From the NCBI GenBank assembly GCA_964007475.1, contig OZ023275.1, forward strand, positions 32,555,619 to 32,619,618: 64,000 nucleotides of DNA. The letters run 5' to 3'. The translations under genes were made by a program, and so were the position numbers. Below, piece after piece: positions 35,479-48,400 of the stretch (position 1 is the stretch's first letter; every line of letters begins with the position of its first letter). Source of the stretch: Hybos culiciformis (taxonomy: Eukaryota; Arthropoda; Insecta; Diptera; Hybotidae). Under the pieces are notes generated by a model that was given only the letters and a program-made list of their open reading frames with translations, ran no database searches and was not told the DNA's origin.

Positions 35479-35705
35479 TATACCTAAATTTCAAAACCGG
35501 CTTCTAAGGTAGCCCCCCCCCCCCGCCGGGGCCTCGGATCAAAATTTCTAGTACTCTATAAACATCTCGGGCCCCAATGATACTCAAGTTCAAAATTTCA
35601 GCCAAATCGGTCCAGCGGTTTAGGCGTGATTGAGGACAGAGAACAGAGAACAGAGAACAGAGGACAGAGAACAGAGGACAGAGAACAGAGAATTATCATT
35701 TTTAT
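35479..35705. repeat. Unclassified interspersed repeat, right part
   Basis: It resumes the units seen before 33857 (AAACCGGCTTCTAAGGTAGC, GCCTCGGATCAAAATTTCTA, AAATCGGTCCAGCGGTTTAG) and ends in a (GAACAGA/GGACAGA)n microsatellite at about 35635-35690 followed by ATTTTTATATATT. Confidence 0.6.
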
Positions 35706-36463
35706 ATATTTAGCTTAAGTAATTTTTTTTCGCAAATGCTAACATTTGATTCAATTTCATCTAATAGCCTATTAAAGTCTAAACCTTATAAAATAACACT
35801 TCATTCCTAAAATAATCATAATTTATTTTAAAAAAAATTTATAAAAATTAAATTTTATTCCTATTGCTAATTATTACATTTTTTTCACCCAAAAACACTT
35901 TATAAAATTTTTTAAAGGCACTATTTATTAAAAATTAATTTCTTGAAAATCAAACTTTGCTGAAAATATAATTTTTTTTTTCTAAATGTAAAATCACAAT
36001 TTTTTTTATGAAAATTTTTTTTGTTAACTAAATTAAATTATAAACAGAAAACTTTAATAACTAATATTCGTTTATGATATAATTTTTTTTAATAATTATT
36101 TTGAAATTCACTAAAAGTATTTCAACCAGGGTAACAATTCAATAGTGAAAAGATTATCTATTTTATCTAGTTATCACAATTTGGGTAAAAATTAGGAAAA
36201 TAATATGCTCATGTTGGAATTACAATTTAGAAATAATAGTTATATAGTCTAGAAATTCAGTAATTAAATTTTTATTTATTGAAAATTGAAGGTCGATTAA
36301 TAAACTTTCACATCGTCAACAAAATACGATTCACATCACAATACATTGTTTACATCAAACGCTCAGAATTACAAAAATGGTTCTACTTCAGTAAATTTTC
36401 CATTCATACGGTACAATAAAAAAAACTAGAATCCTTAATTTTTGGTACAATAAATTTATTTAT
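35706..36463. other. AT-rich DNA past the complete ABCA gene
   Basis: No gene or repeat recognised. Just past the stop codon, minus-strand AATAAA words (about 36450-36463) could be the polyadenylation signal. Confidence 0.4.
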
Positions 36464-39400
36464 TTATTGATTAGATCTTTTATCTTCATGCTGTTTTTTA
36501 GCAAAATCCAAAAATATTTGTTCCAATGTTGTTTGACTTATTGAATAATCTTCAATATTTAATTGCTCCTTGTTTCGCTCCATTAAACCAAAAATACTTG
36601 ACCATTTTATACTAGCCAATGGAATGTAGAATGTTAAAATCCCCAAATATTGTTCTCTAAAAATTGAATTGTTCATTTATTTTTATTATATACAAAATTT
36701 ATTTTTATTACAACCTTCGTTATCATAACAAAAAAAAATTAAACTTACTTTAATTCAGCATCTGGAAATTCGGTCAGAATAAAGTTTCGGACACTTTCCA
36801 CATTTTCAGGTTCAACTTCTTCAAGTTTCGTAAAAGTAGAAGTATTCCTTAAAAAAATAATTTTTAAATTTCTTGAATATTATGTATAAATTTAAAAATT
36901 AAGAAATACATATAATATAAATAATAAATAACTTTGCTCAAAGTTTATGTGTTTAATATTTAGTACAAAAAGTGATTATGCGATCTAAAAGATTTTAATT
37001 CTATATCTAAGTTATTATATTATTTATATTCTGAATTGTGCTATTGTATATTGAAATTATCATCAAACATTATTATCGCTTTATCTATTAGCTTAGCCAG
37101 ATGAGCCAAGCAATCAAAACTTTCTTTTTCTTTTTTTTTTCTTCAAGCACACAAATGTACGTTAACATTTTCCGAGACCAGAAGGCCGTTTCTTGTACAA
37201 GATAATCTTTTTCATTTATGTATAATCTTTCGACAAAAAAACTCACGTTTGTGGATTGCTCTGAGGCTTCAGTTTAAATTTTAAAACTAAACCTTTAGAA
37301 TATTTATTTTTCAAATGTTGGAGTGACCCAATGCACTTGAATTCACCATTCACCATTATTACTAGGCGAGTACAAAGTGCCTCGCACTCTTCCATACTAT
37401 GTGAAGTTAATACAATCGACTTCCCAGCATCTCTAATCCGACAAATTAAATTCCAAAGTTGTCGTCTAGCTCCTGGATCCATTCCAGCTGTTGGCTCATC
37501 CAAATATATCACAGATGGATTTCCTAATAAAGCTATTGATGTACTTAATTTTCGCTTATTACCTCCACTATAAGTTTTAGCCGGTTTATCTAAATGCTTA
37601 GTGTAGCCTAAAGCCTTTGCCATATTATTCGTAATTTGGTTGATTCGATTTTCAGGTATTCCTCTTAATAAACTAAAAATTCTTAATAGTTCTCGGCCTG
37701 TCAAATCTTCTAATAAAGCATCAAATTGAGGACAGTATCCGATTCTACGATAAACTTGATTCATTTCATTTTTAAGATTCATACCCTTCACAAAAGCAGC
37801 ACCATAAGTAATTCGCTCGTCACCAGTCATCATTTTAAATGTTGTGGTCTTCCCAGCTCCATTTACACCAAGTAAGCCAAAACATTCAGAGCTGAAAGAA
37901 ACAAAGAAACAGCTAAAATATTTAAAAACAGCTAAAATAATTATAAATTAAAATTATCGAATTTTTTTATTGATTCTGTAGCGTCGATAACAATCATTTT
38001 CTAGTAATTTTTACTTACTGTCTGATACCAGCAAAAAGATTATTCGCTGCCAAGAATTTTCCATAATATTTTGTAACACCGTACAAAATTAAATTTTCTT
38101 GTTTTAGTTCAGATGCAGATAATGATTTGATCCTGTTTTGTTCTTGTTTCACATCTTCGTCCACATCTGGGCTTAGGAACGTATTAGTTGTGGGTGGCGG
38201 ACTATAAAGTGGATTTTGATTATTTTTTTTATTTTTTTCATTAATGAAAAAAACTTACATGATCTTCATACGTAACTTATATATCAAATCATCAAGTAGA
38301 CGAAATTCTCTTATTAGTAATATAAAGAAACATATATGAAAGGTTGCAAGAAAATACGTTATATTAGCCAAAATTCCAGGATCTTCCCATTGAAAATAAT
38401 CAGCAACACAACAGTCGTTGATTCCGAGTTTACATAATGCTTCCACAGAACAAAAAGGAACCGTATTTTCTTCCGAGTATTCACACATTTTGTTACAAGC
38501 ATTTATAGTCGTAACAATTGTATTCAAATTCATTAATCCTGTAGCTAATGAGTAATGTGGCAGTATAAGAAAAACATAGTTACATATCCTGGCAACATCT
38601 TCTAAATCTAGATCAAATTTCATAATATAAACAACATAAAATAGTGCCATGCCTAAAATGTTTATGTTTTTAGTGGAACTTTTAATGTTAATTAACACAC
38701 AAAATCTATAATTACAATATACATACATAATACAATAAAAATCAAACCTGTAAAAATATTAAATGTTGACATTCTTGAAAATCCAGTAGGAGGATCTTTA
38801 AATAACATCGAAAATAAATAGGTTAATGGTAACACGGCAAATCCAAACAGAATTAAGATTAAAAATGTTCGACCTATAAAAAAAAATGTGCAAAAAATGC
38901 GATATAAATTGTAGAAACAAGTTTTATTTTACCAAGTTCTGCAAATGTTCCGTAGCCTTCTGGTTGAAAGCATGCCAAAGTTATTAAGCAAATAAGTGAT
39001 GTTACTAAAAAAGAAGCCATGTCACCAATAAAATGTCCGAACCAAAACAGCAATATCCTCAAACCACTAACAAATTGTAATAACTTAGCCCTACTTTCAC
39101 ATTCTTTAATCAAAAACAGAATATAAAATGCACTGACGAATGCCATACATAAGCTTAAGTTAAATGACATTAAAAACCCAATTTGGCTTCCCTCATTCGC
39201 GAAGTTCAAGCGAGTTTCAGCCGAATATGGCAAGGGGTCATTTGTTACTTCAATGCTATAGTTTTTACCATTAAAATGTCTGAAAGAAATATGCATCAAA
39301 ATAAAAATGATATATGCCATTATATTTCAAATTTAAGTGGTAACTGGTAACATTTAAAAATAAAAAATTAAGGATTGAAACATTACCAACACTAATAAGG

Positions 39401-42400
39401 GAGCTCCACTTAGACCTTTAAACTAACATTTAGCTCGAACTGACCTATGTACTAACCTATAAACTAACGTGTTCTATACAAAAAAAAACGAAAAAAATAA
39501 CTAGCTTTTACAAAAAAGCTAGTTCATACTCAGGGTTGGGAGCGAATTTTTTGTATTTAGAGGTATCTGACATTGTTGTTTTTTGTTGTTTGAGTGAGTT
39601 TTTTTTTAATTCAGAGGTATTGCATAGTTTTTTTTTGGTCAAAAAAGTAAACAAACAAAATAAAAACCAATAATAAAAAAAATCTAAAATAATTCCATAC
39701 AATAATTTTTTTTTATTTATTTTTTTTTTTCGATTTTCAATGTTATTTTAAGATTTATTATTAATTTTTTTTTCTAATTATTAAATATTTGTCTTCAAAT
39801 TCAAATAAATGTAGTTTTTGTTATTGTTTTTAAAATTCAATTTTAAATATTTTTGTTTGTTTACAATTGTTTTTACCTAGCGTAAATTAATATAGTGTGG
39901 ACGCATTTATTAAAGGTAAGTTAAAGAACTAACCTTTAGTGAAAGTGGAGCTCGCTTATAAGATAATCAGCCGTGTAGTTGAAAAGTAAACAAAACTTTT
40001 CGTAGGGATAATAAATAAAAAATTCCCACTAGTTGGCTATTTTCGCTTTGTTGGTCGGTAGTGATTTTTGTTGCCTTTTTTTGTTATGTTTTAAACATGG
40101 GAGCGTCTACAGTTACGGCAAACGTAACTCTTTTTTTTTTTTTGAGAGTTACGGCAACCGTAATCCTGTAGAAAATCGTCTAAAGTTACGGCGGACGTAA
40201 CTTTTTTCTTTTTTTTAGTGATTACGGCAAAGTTTTTTTTGAGCATTATGACTTTTTTTAAATAAAAAGTTGTTATGCTGAATTGGGGACGGCCGCCGCC
40301 TACTCCAAATCTCCTAGGGCTTCTTTTTTTTTTTTAAGTTTATACTTCTTTAGGCGCGTTGTATGATATAATTGAGTAATTCGTAGGGGGTAAAAATTAT
40401 TGTACTCATTCGAATTTCGAGTTTGAAAAAAAAGCGACATGCTGTACCGTTTGAATACTCAAAAAAATGAGTCCACTCAATAATCATTTGTTATTTATAA
40501 AAACAAAATAATTTGGCGCGACAAATTTAAATTCAAATTATTTTTTAAAAATCTTTCGTTTACAAATTATTTAAAAACTAAAACTTATTTTTCAAAATAG
40601 GTAGGTCCGGTGAAATAAAGATTACCTGCCGCAAAATTTTTGAGCAGGGAGCTACGGTTAGGTCGTGCCGGCTCAAAATATTCGAAAAAAATTTTTTTCA
40701 AAATAGGTATCTGCGGTGAAATATAGATAACCTGCCGTAAAATTTTTGGGCAGGGAGCTACGGTTAGATCGTGCCGGCTCAAAATATACGAAAATTTTTT
40801 TTTTCAAAATAGGTAGCTCCGGTGAAATTAATATTACCTGAAAAAAAATTTTTGGGTGTGGAGCTACGGTTAGGTCGTGCCGGAGCAAAATATACGAAAA
40901 TTCTTTTTTCAAAATAGGTAGCTCCGGTGAAATTAAGATTACCTGAGAAAAAAATTTTGGGTGGGGAGCTACGGTTAGGTCGTGCCGGAGCAAAAGGTAC
41001 GAAAATTTTTTTAAATAGGTAGCTCCGGTGAAATTAAGATTACCAGCCGAAAATTTTTTGGGCAGGGAGGTACGGTTAGGTCGTGCCGACGCAAAATATA
41101 CGAAATTTTTTTTTTTTTTTTTCAAAATAGGTAGCTCCGGTGAAATTAATATTACCTGAAAAAAATTTTTGGGTAGGGATCTACGGTTAGGTCGTGCCGG
41201 AGCAAAATATACGAAAAATTATTTTTTCAAAATAGGTAGCTCCGGTGAAATAATTAAATTACCTGACCAAAAATTTTGGGTACGGAGCTAGAGTTAGGGT
41301 TTCCCGGATCAAAATATACCTGGCGGAAGTGAGGGAGGAAGTGAGTGCGGAATTAGGGGCGGAAATTACGGAATTGAGGACGGAAGTGAGGGCGTAAGTA
41401 AGGCGGAAGTGAGGGCGGAAGTGAGGGCGGAAGTGAGGGCGGAAGTGAGGGCGGAAATTAGGGCGGAAGTGAGGGCGGAAGTGAGGCGGAAGTGAGGGCG
41501 GAAGTGAGGGCCGAAGTGAGGGCGGAAGTTAGGGCGGAAATGAGGGCTGAAGGAAGGGCTGAAGTGAGGGCTGAAGTGAGGGCGGAAGTGAGGGCGGAAG
41601 TGAGGGCGGAAGTAAGGGCGGAAGTGAGGGCGGAAGTGAGGGCGGAAGTGAGGCCGGAAGAGAGCTTGGAAGTGAGGGCGGAAGTGAGGGCGGAAGTTAG
41701 GGCGGAAGTGAGGGCGGAAGTTAGGGCGGAAGTGAGGGCGGAAGTGAGGGCGGAAGTGAGGGCGGAAGTGAGGGCGGAAGTGATGGCGGAAGTGAGGGCG
41801 GAAGTGAGGGCGGAAGTGAGGGCGGAAGTGAGGGCGGAAGTGAGGGCGGAAGTGAGGGCGGAAGTGAGGACGGAAGTGAGGGCGGAAGTGAGGGCGGAAG
41901 TGAGGGCGGAAGTGAGGGCGGAAGTGAGGGCGGAAGTGAGGGCGGAAGTGAGGGCGGAAGTGAGGGCGGAAGTGAGGGCGGAAGTGAGGGCGGAAGTGAG
42001 GGCGGAAGTGAGGGCGGAAGTGAGGGCGGAAGTGAGGGCGGAAGTGAGGACGGAAGTGAGGACGGAAGTGAGGGCGGAAGTGAGGACGGAAGTGAGGACG
42101 GAGGTGAGAGTGGAAGTGAGGGCGGATGTGAGGGTGGAAGAGAGGCGGAAGTGAGGGCGGAATTGAGGGCCGAAGTGAGGGCCGAAGTGAGGGCCGAAGT
42201 GAGGGCGGAAGTTAGGGCGGAAATGAGGGCTGAAGGAAGGGCTGAAGTGAGGGCTGAAGTGAGGGCGGAAGTGAGGGCGGAAGTGAGGGCGGAAGTGAGG
42301 GCGGAAGTGAGGGCGGAAGTGAGGGCGGAAGTGAGGGCGGAAGTGAGGGCGGAAGTGAGGGCGGAAGTGAGGGCGGAAGTGAGGGCGGAAGTGAGGGCGG

Positions 42401-45400
42401 AAGTGAGGCCGGAAGAGAGCTTGGAAGTGAGGGCGGAAGTTAGGGCGGAAGTGAGGGCGGAAGTTAGGGCGGAAGTGAGGGCGGAAGTGAGGGCGGAAGT
42501 GAGGGCGGAAGTGAGGGCGGAAGTGAGGGCGGAAGTGAGGGCGGAAGTGAGGGCGGAAGTGAGGGCGGAAGTGAGGGCGGAAGTGAGGGCGGAAGTGAGG
42601 ACGGAAGTGAGGGCGGAAGTGAGGGCGGAAGTGAGGGCGGAAGTGAGGGCGGAAGTGAGGGCGGAAGTGAGGGCGGAAGTGAGGGCGGAAGTGAGGGCGG
42701 AAGTGAGGGCGGAAGTGAGGGCGGAAGTGAGGGCGGAAGTGAGAGCGGAAGTGAGGACGGAAGTGAGGACGGAGGTGAGAGTGGAAGTGAGGGCGGATGT
42801 GAGGGTGGAAGAGAGGCGGAAGTGAGGGCGGAATTGAGGGCCGAAGTGAGGGCCGAAGTGAGGGCGGAAGTTAGGTCGGAAATGAGGGCTGAAGGAAGGG
42901 CTGAAGTGAGGGCGGAAGTGAGGGCGGAAGTGAGGGCGAAAGTGAGGGCGGAAGTGAGGGCGAAAGTGAGGGCGGAAGTTAGGGCGGAAGTGAGGGCGGA
43001 AGTGAGGGCGGAAGTGAGGGCGGAAGTGAGGGCGGAAGTGAGGGCGGAAGTGAGGGTGGAAGTGAGGGCGGAAGTGAGGGCGGAAGTGAGGGCGGAAGTG
43101 AGGGCGGAAGTGAGGGCGGAAGTGAGGGCCGAAGTGAGGGCCGAAGTGAGGGCGGAAGTTAGGGCGGAAATGAGGGCTGAAGGAAGGGCTGAAGTGAGGG
43201 CTGAAGTGAGGGCGGAAGTGAGGGCGGAAGTGAGGGCAGAAGTGAGGGCGGAAGTGAGGGCGGAAGTGAGGGCGGAAGTGAGGGCGGAAGTGAGGGCGGA
43301 AGTGAGGGCCGAAGTGAGGGCCGAAGTGAGGGCGGAAGTTAGGGCGGAAATGAGGGCTGAAGGCAGGTCTGAAGTGAGGGCTGAAGTGAGGGCGGAAGTG
43401 AGGGCGGAAGTGAGGGCGGAAGTGAGGGCGGAAGTGAGGGCGGAAGTGAGGGCGGAAGTGAGGGCGGAAGTGAGGCCGGAAGAGAGCTTGGAAGTGAGGG
43501 CGGAAGTGAGGGCGGAAGTGAGGGCGGAAGTGAAGGCGGAAGTGAAGGCGGAAGTTAGGGCGGAAGTGAGGGCGGAAGTGAGGGCGGAAGTGAGGGCGGA
43601 AGTGAGGGCGGAAGTGAGGGCGGAAGTGAGGGCGGAAGTGAGGGCGGAAGTGAGGGCGGAAGTGAGGGCGGAAGTGAGGGCGGAAGTGAGGGCGGAAGTG
43701 AGGGCGGAAGTGAGGGCGGAAGTGAGGGCGGAAGTGAGGGCGGAAGTGAGGGCGGAAGTGAGGGTGGAAGTGAGGGCGGAAGTGAGGGCGGAAGTGAGGG
43801 CGGAAGTGAGGGCGGAAGTGAGGGCGGAAGTGAGGGCCGAAGTGAGGGCCGAAGTGAGGGCGGAAGTTAGGGCGGAAATGAGGGCTGAAGGAAGGGCTGA
43901 AGTGAGGGCTGAAGTGAGGGCGGAAGTGAGGGCGGAAGTGAGGGCAGAAGTGAGGGCGGAAGTGAGGGCGGAAGTGAGGGCGGAAGTGAGGGCGGAAGTG
44001 AGGGCCGAAGTGAGGGCCGAAGTGAGGGCGGAAGTTAGGGCGGAAATGAGGGCGGAAATGAGGGCTGAAGGCAGGGCTGAAGTGAGGGCTGAAGTGATGG
44101 CGGAAGTGAGGGCGGAAGTGAGGGCGGAAGTGAGGGCGGAAGTGAGGGCGGAAGTGAGGGCGGAAGTGAGGGCGGAAGTGAGGGCGGAAGTGAGGCCGGA
44201 AGAGAGCTTGGAAGTGAGGGCGGAAGTGAGGGCGGAAGTGAGGGCGGAAGTGAAGGCGGAAGTGAAGGCGGAAGTTAGGGCGGAAGTGAGGACGGAAGTG
44301 AGGGCGGAAGTGAGGGCGGAAGTGAGGGCGGAAGTGAGGGCGGAAGTGAGGGCGGAAGTGAGGGCGGAAGTGAGGGCGGAAGTGAGGGCGGAAGTGAGGG
44401 CGGAAGTGAGGGCGGAAGTGAGGGTGGAAGTGAGTAAATTTTTTTTTTCGACAAAAAAAAAAAATTGCCGTCACTTTAAGCATTACCTAAAAGTGACGGT
44501 TGCCGTAACTTTAAAACAAAAAATAAGTTACGTTAACCGTAACTATTTAAAAAAAAAAATAAGTTACGTTAACCGTAACTGTTAAAAAAAAAATAAGTTA
44601 CGGTTACCGTAACTGTAGCCACTCCCTTTAAACATTAAAAATAAATTTAAATTCAATAATAATGAAGATAAATTAATAAAAAATAAGTTTTTTATTAGTT
44701 TATTAAAAAAAATTAATGGCTAAAGTGCAGATGACGTGAACCACTCAGAATGGGCTGAAACTTGGTGGGGGGGTGCCCAAACCCCCAAAACTGAAATCAG
44801 TTCTTGGCGCTCGGGCCCCGTTTCGGAGATAGGGCCCCCCAAAGTTTTCATACATTTTGTATGGGCAATTTTTTTTTTTTGCTCGAGTTGCCCAGCCGCA
44901 AATCCCACTGACCAACCACCAGACCGCCCGCCCGCCGCCCCCCACCCCTCCCTCTCGTTCTGGGATACCCCCTTTATCCTTTTCCCAAAAATAGGGCCAA
45001 TCGGGCACAAAAAAAAATTTCCCATACAAAAATGTATGAAAACTTTGAGGGGCCCTATCTCCGAAATGGGGCCCGAGCCCCAAGAACTGATTTCAGTTTT
45101 AGGGGTTTGGGCACCGCCTCTACCCCCCCCCACCAAGTTTCAGCCCATTCTGAGTGGTTCACGTCATCTGCACTTTAGTTTCAGCCAATTCTGAGTGGTT
45201 CACGTCATCTGCACGTACGCCAAATTAATTTTAAATGTCCAAAATAAAATAAAAATCCTTTCTAGGAAAATTTTTTCCCTAACCTAACTACCTATAGGTG
45301 GATTTTTAGTGGTTATTGTTTTTTTTTACAAAAAAGAAATGAAATGTATACCCATTTTCATAAAAATAAATTAAAAATAATTTTAAAAAAATTATTGAAA

Positions 45401-48400
45401 TGTTGAAATAAAAAAAATTATCAAAAAAATAATGATTGAATAATTTTTAGTGCAAATTTTGAATGCAAATATATTCATAAAATGAAATAAGATTTAAAAT
45501 ATTTTTCAAGAAATAAAAAAAAAATATATTTTCAAGAAATAAAAAAAATATATATTTTCAAATACAGGAAGAATGTAGGAACATATTTACACAAGGAGAT
45601 GGGTACCCACGTAGAAAAACAGCCACGTAAGTGCAGTTGACGTGCACAAGTTCGATTTGTCCGAAACTTGGTGAGAGAGTAGGGGGTTGTCAAACCCTTA
45701 TATCCCGGAAGGTATCTTTTGTAGTAACCACAATATGTAGTTTATATTTTATATTTATATTTTGTCTCTTCTCTATATTTATATTTTGCCACTTCCAACC
45801 CCCTTAAGAATTTTATGTTTCGCGATTCGCATATCGTTATTAGGTATTTTTAATGTATCTGATCTGGTATGTATATACGTGTACCTACCTGATATATAAA
45901 AACTTTGGAGGATCAGATCGTGGTAATATCTCTGAAATGGGAGCTTCTCGGTGAAAAATGTCTTGGATTTGAGGGTTTGGTTACTGCCTTTACTCCCCCA
46001 ACAAGTTATAGAAAAATCGGGATTTCACATACGTTAACTGAACTTTATCCAAAACATCTAATAAGAGCTGGACACGAGATACGTTTTTAGTTTATACAAA
46101 TTGTAATTAAATTAATTTGACCTTTTTTAAAATTCATTTAAAATTAAAAATAAACTAGGTATAATAGGTACCTACCTAGGCGTAGACCCTAGAAATTATG
46201 ACAAAAAAAGTTTTACTTACTTTACCCGCAAAGAAAAAAATTATGGATTAAATTTTCTCGATTTATGAAAATTTTCATTTAAAGATATACGATTTTTTTT
46301 CTTAAAAATTAATATTAATAATATAATTAATTGCATTCAATAATTAAAGTATATTTTTTTTGTTTTTAATCCCATTTTACAGATTAATCTTTAGGTTTTG
46401 TATAGGAAATCTCATAGGGTTTCATACATTTGTTATGATTTTTATGCCTATGAGATGCTGTCAATGTATTGTTTTTTTTTTTAATAGAGGGCTTTTAATT
46501 TATGTTGGTATTGGTTGACGCGGATGCAAAACATAATTTTTTCACAGTTCCAAGCTAAAAGTAAACAAATACAAAACAAACACGAAGAAAAAATTTTGGT
46601 TGCGTTTCTTTTTGTCTGAGATTTGAGTGAGAAAGAAGAAAAAAGAATGAAAAAACTAAGTGGGTAATGTTTAAATATTTAAATCAACAATATTAAACAT
46701 TATTAACAAAATGTTTACCTGGCTATTGCATTGTGAATAGCATTTAAAGCTAATGGCACTGTGTGAAATGGATGATTATTAAACCATGCAATTATAACGT
46801 CATCCATTATAGTTGCTCCTTTCAAATATTTTGAATTAAAACTAACCAAATTTGTCTGAGCATAATCAATTAAATATTTAGAAATATTTGATTTAACAAT
46901 TTCTGTTGTGTAAGATGAACCAAATGAATTTTCATATTCTTGATATTCGTTAGAAATTTTAAGGCTCAAATCACTGGAATTGGTCTCCAAAACACTAACT
47001 GTTGAATAATAATCTTTTGATGTTATTTTTCTTGAAGGAAGTTCCTTGAATTGATCCCAAGAACGATTTGCCAATATTGTTACAATGACAAAAAAAATCG
47101 GCATAAAGTTTTGTACAATTAAAATAATGTAATTTCGAATGGTATAAATAAATTTCTTAAATAACATAGCTTTCCACTGGCTCCAAAATAATCTCCAACC
47201 TTTAAGTAACTTAATATTTTCACCAATTTCGTCATTATCTACTAAAACGAAATAATTGAAAGAAATATATAATTAGTTTAATTTAAAGAATTTTAGTATT
47301 ACAAAGAGCTTCTGCATCTGGATCTCCATTCGCGGCAGATAAATTAATTTTCCCTAAATCATGTTTCTCTGCGCCAACCTTCATGAAAACTTCTTCCAAA
47401 GTGGTTATTGATATTCCATAGCCATCCAAATTTAAATCGTCAGATTGATCTTCGATTCTGCTTAGCATATCCTCAAAAAATGAGGAATATTTATCTGGAA
47501 GCTGATAAGATAATTCAGTACCAATTTCACTCTCAATCTGAATATCTGGAATATATTGCCTTAATAAATTCGTTATAAGTTTGGCATCACAATTAGAATT
47601 TTTTACAAAAATCTAAAAAGAAGCTAATTTTATATAAAATTTCATTATTGAAAATTTTCAAAATTAACCAAATGGTATCCGCAACCAAATCTTTTTTTAA
47701 GAAAAAAGCTTGTGCCAAAACATTGAAGTTCTCCAGCACTCATAATTGCAATACGATCTCCCAAAACATCAGCTTCATCCATAAAATGTGTAGACAATAA
47801 AATTGTTCGATTTTGTTTTTCCGCCTGAATCAAATCCCAAAGCGATCTTCTTGCAGCTGGATCCATACCAGAACTGGGTTCGTCCAGTAGGACTACCTTA
47901 GAACCACCGCATAAGGCTGCTCCAACTGATAATTTACGTTTCATTCCACCTGACAATTTTTTTGACAATGTATTGATTTTTGGCTTTAATTGTAAAATAT
48001 TTACAAATTTTTTAACTTCGTTCTCAATTTGCTTTGCATCTAAACCTTTTAGACGGCTATAAAATACTATATGATCACTAACAGTCAACTCATCAAAAAG
48101 AATATTATGCTGTGGGCAGATTCCTAGAGATGCTCGTGCGCCACCTAAATCAGTCCGAATGTCATAACCATTAACAATTGCTGTTCCAGCTGTTGGTGGG
48201 AACATACCAGTTAACATTGAAATTGTTGTGGTTTTACCAGCACCATTATGACCCAACAATACAGTTATTTCGTCTTCATGTAAATTCATTGTTAAATTAT
48301 TAACAGCAACTTTCTCATGAAATACTTTAGTTAAGTGACGTATTGCTAACCCCACATGCTTGTTTGGATCTGGTTCAAAACACGAATCATCTTTCCTTAT

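Larger units (their letters stand above)
40099..44626. mobile_element. 4.5-kb TIR element carrying minisatellites
   Basis: The left end GGGAGCGTCTACAGTTACGG is inverted at the right as CCGTAACTGTAGCCACTCCC. TTTAAACAT is duplicated perfectly outside (40090-40098, 44627-44635). Subterminal GTTACGG(T)AACCGTAAC palindromes repeat two to three times at each side. The interior has a repeat head (40338-40400), a 7-copy 101-111-bp array (40590-41320) and a 3.1-kb 12-bp minisatellite. No transposase. A 9-bp duplication fits Mutator-like or Foldback elements (inference). It lies in the ABCA intron 39280-46718. Confidence 0.85.

Noticed and set aside
41492..44585. Very long open frames on both strands (RAEV, RPHF and SLPP repeat proteins)
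   Set aside because: They follow from a stop-free 12-bp tandem unit; frames are open on both strands at once and end where the array ends.
44736..45194. Proline/glycine-rich frames on both strands at 44.7-45.2 kb
   Set aside because: They are produced by the GC-rich arms of foldback element 4, which is an inverted repeat.
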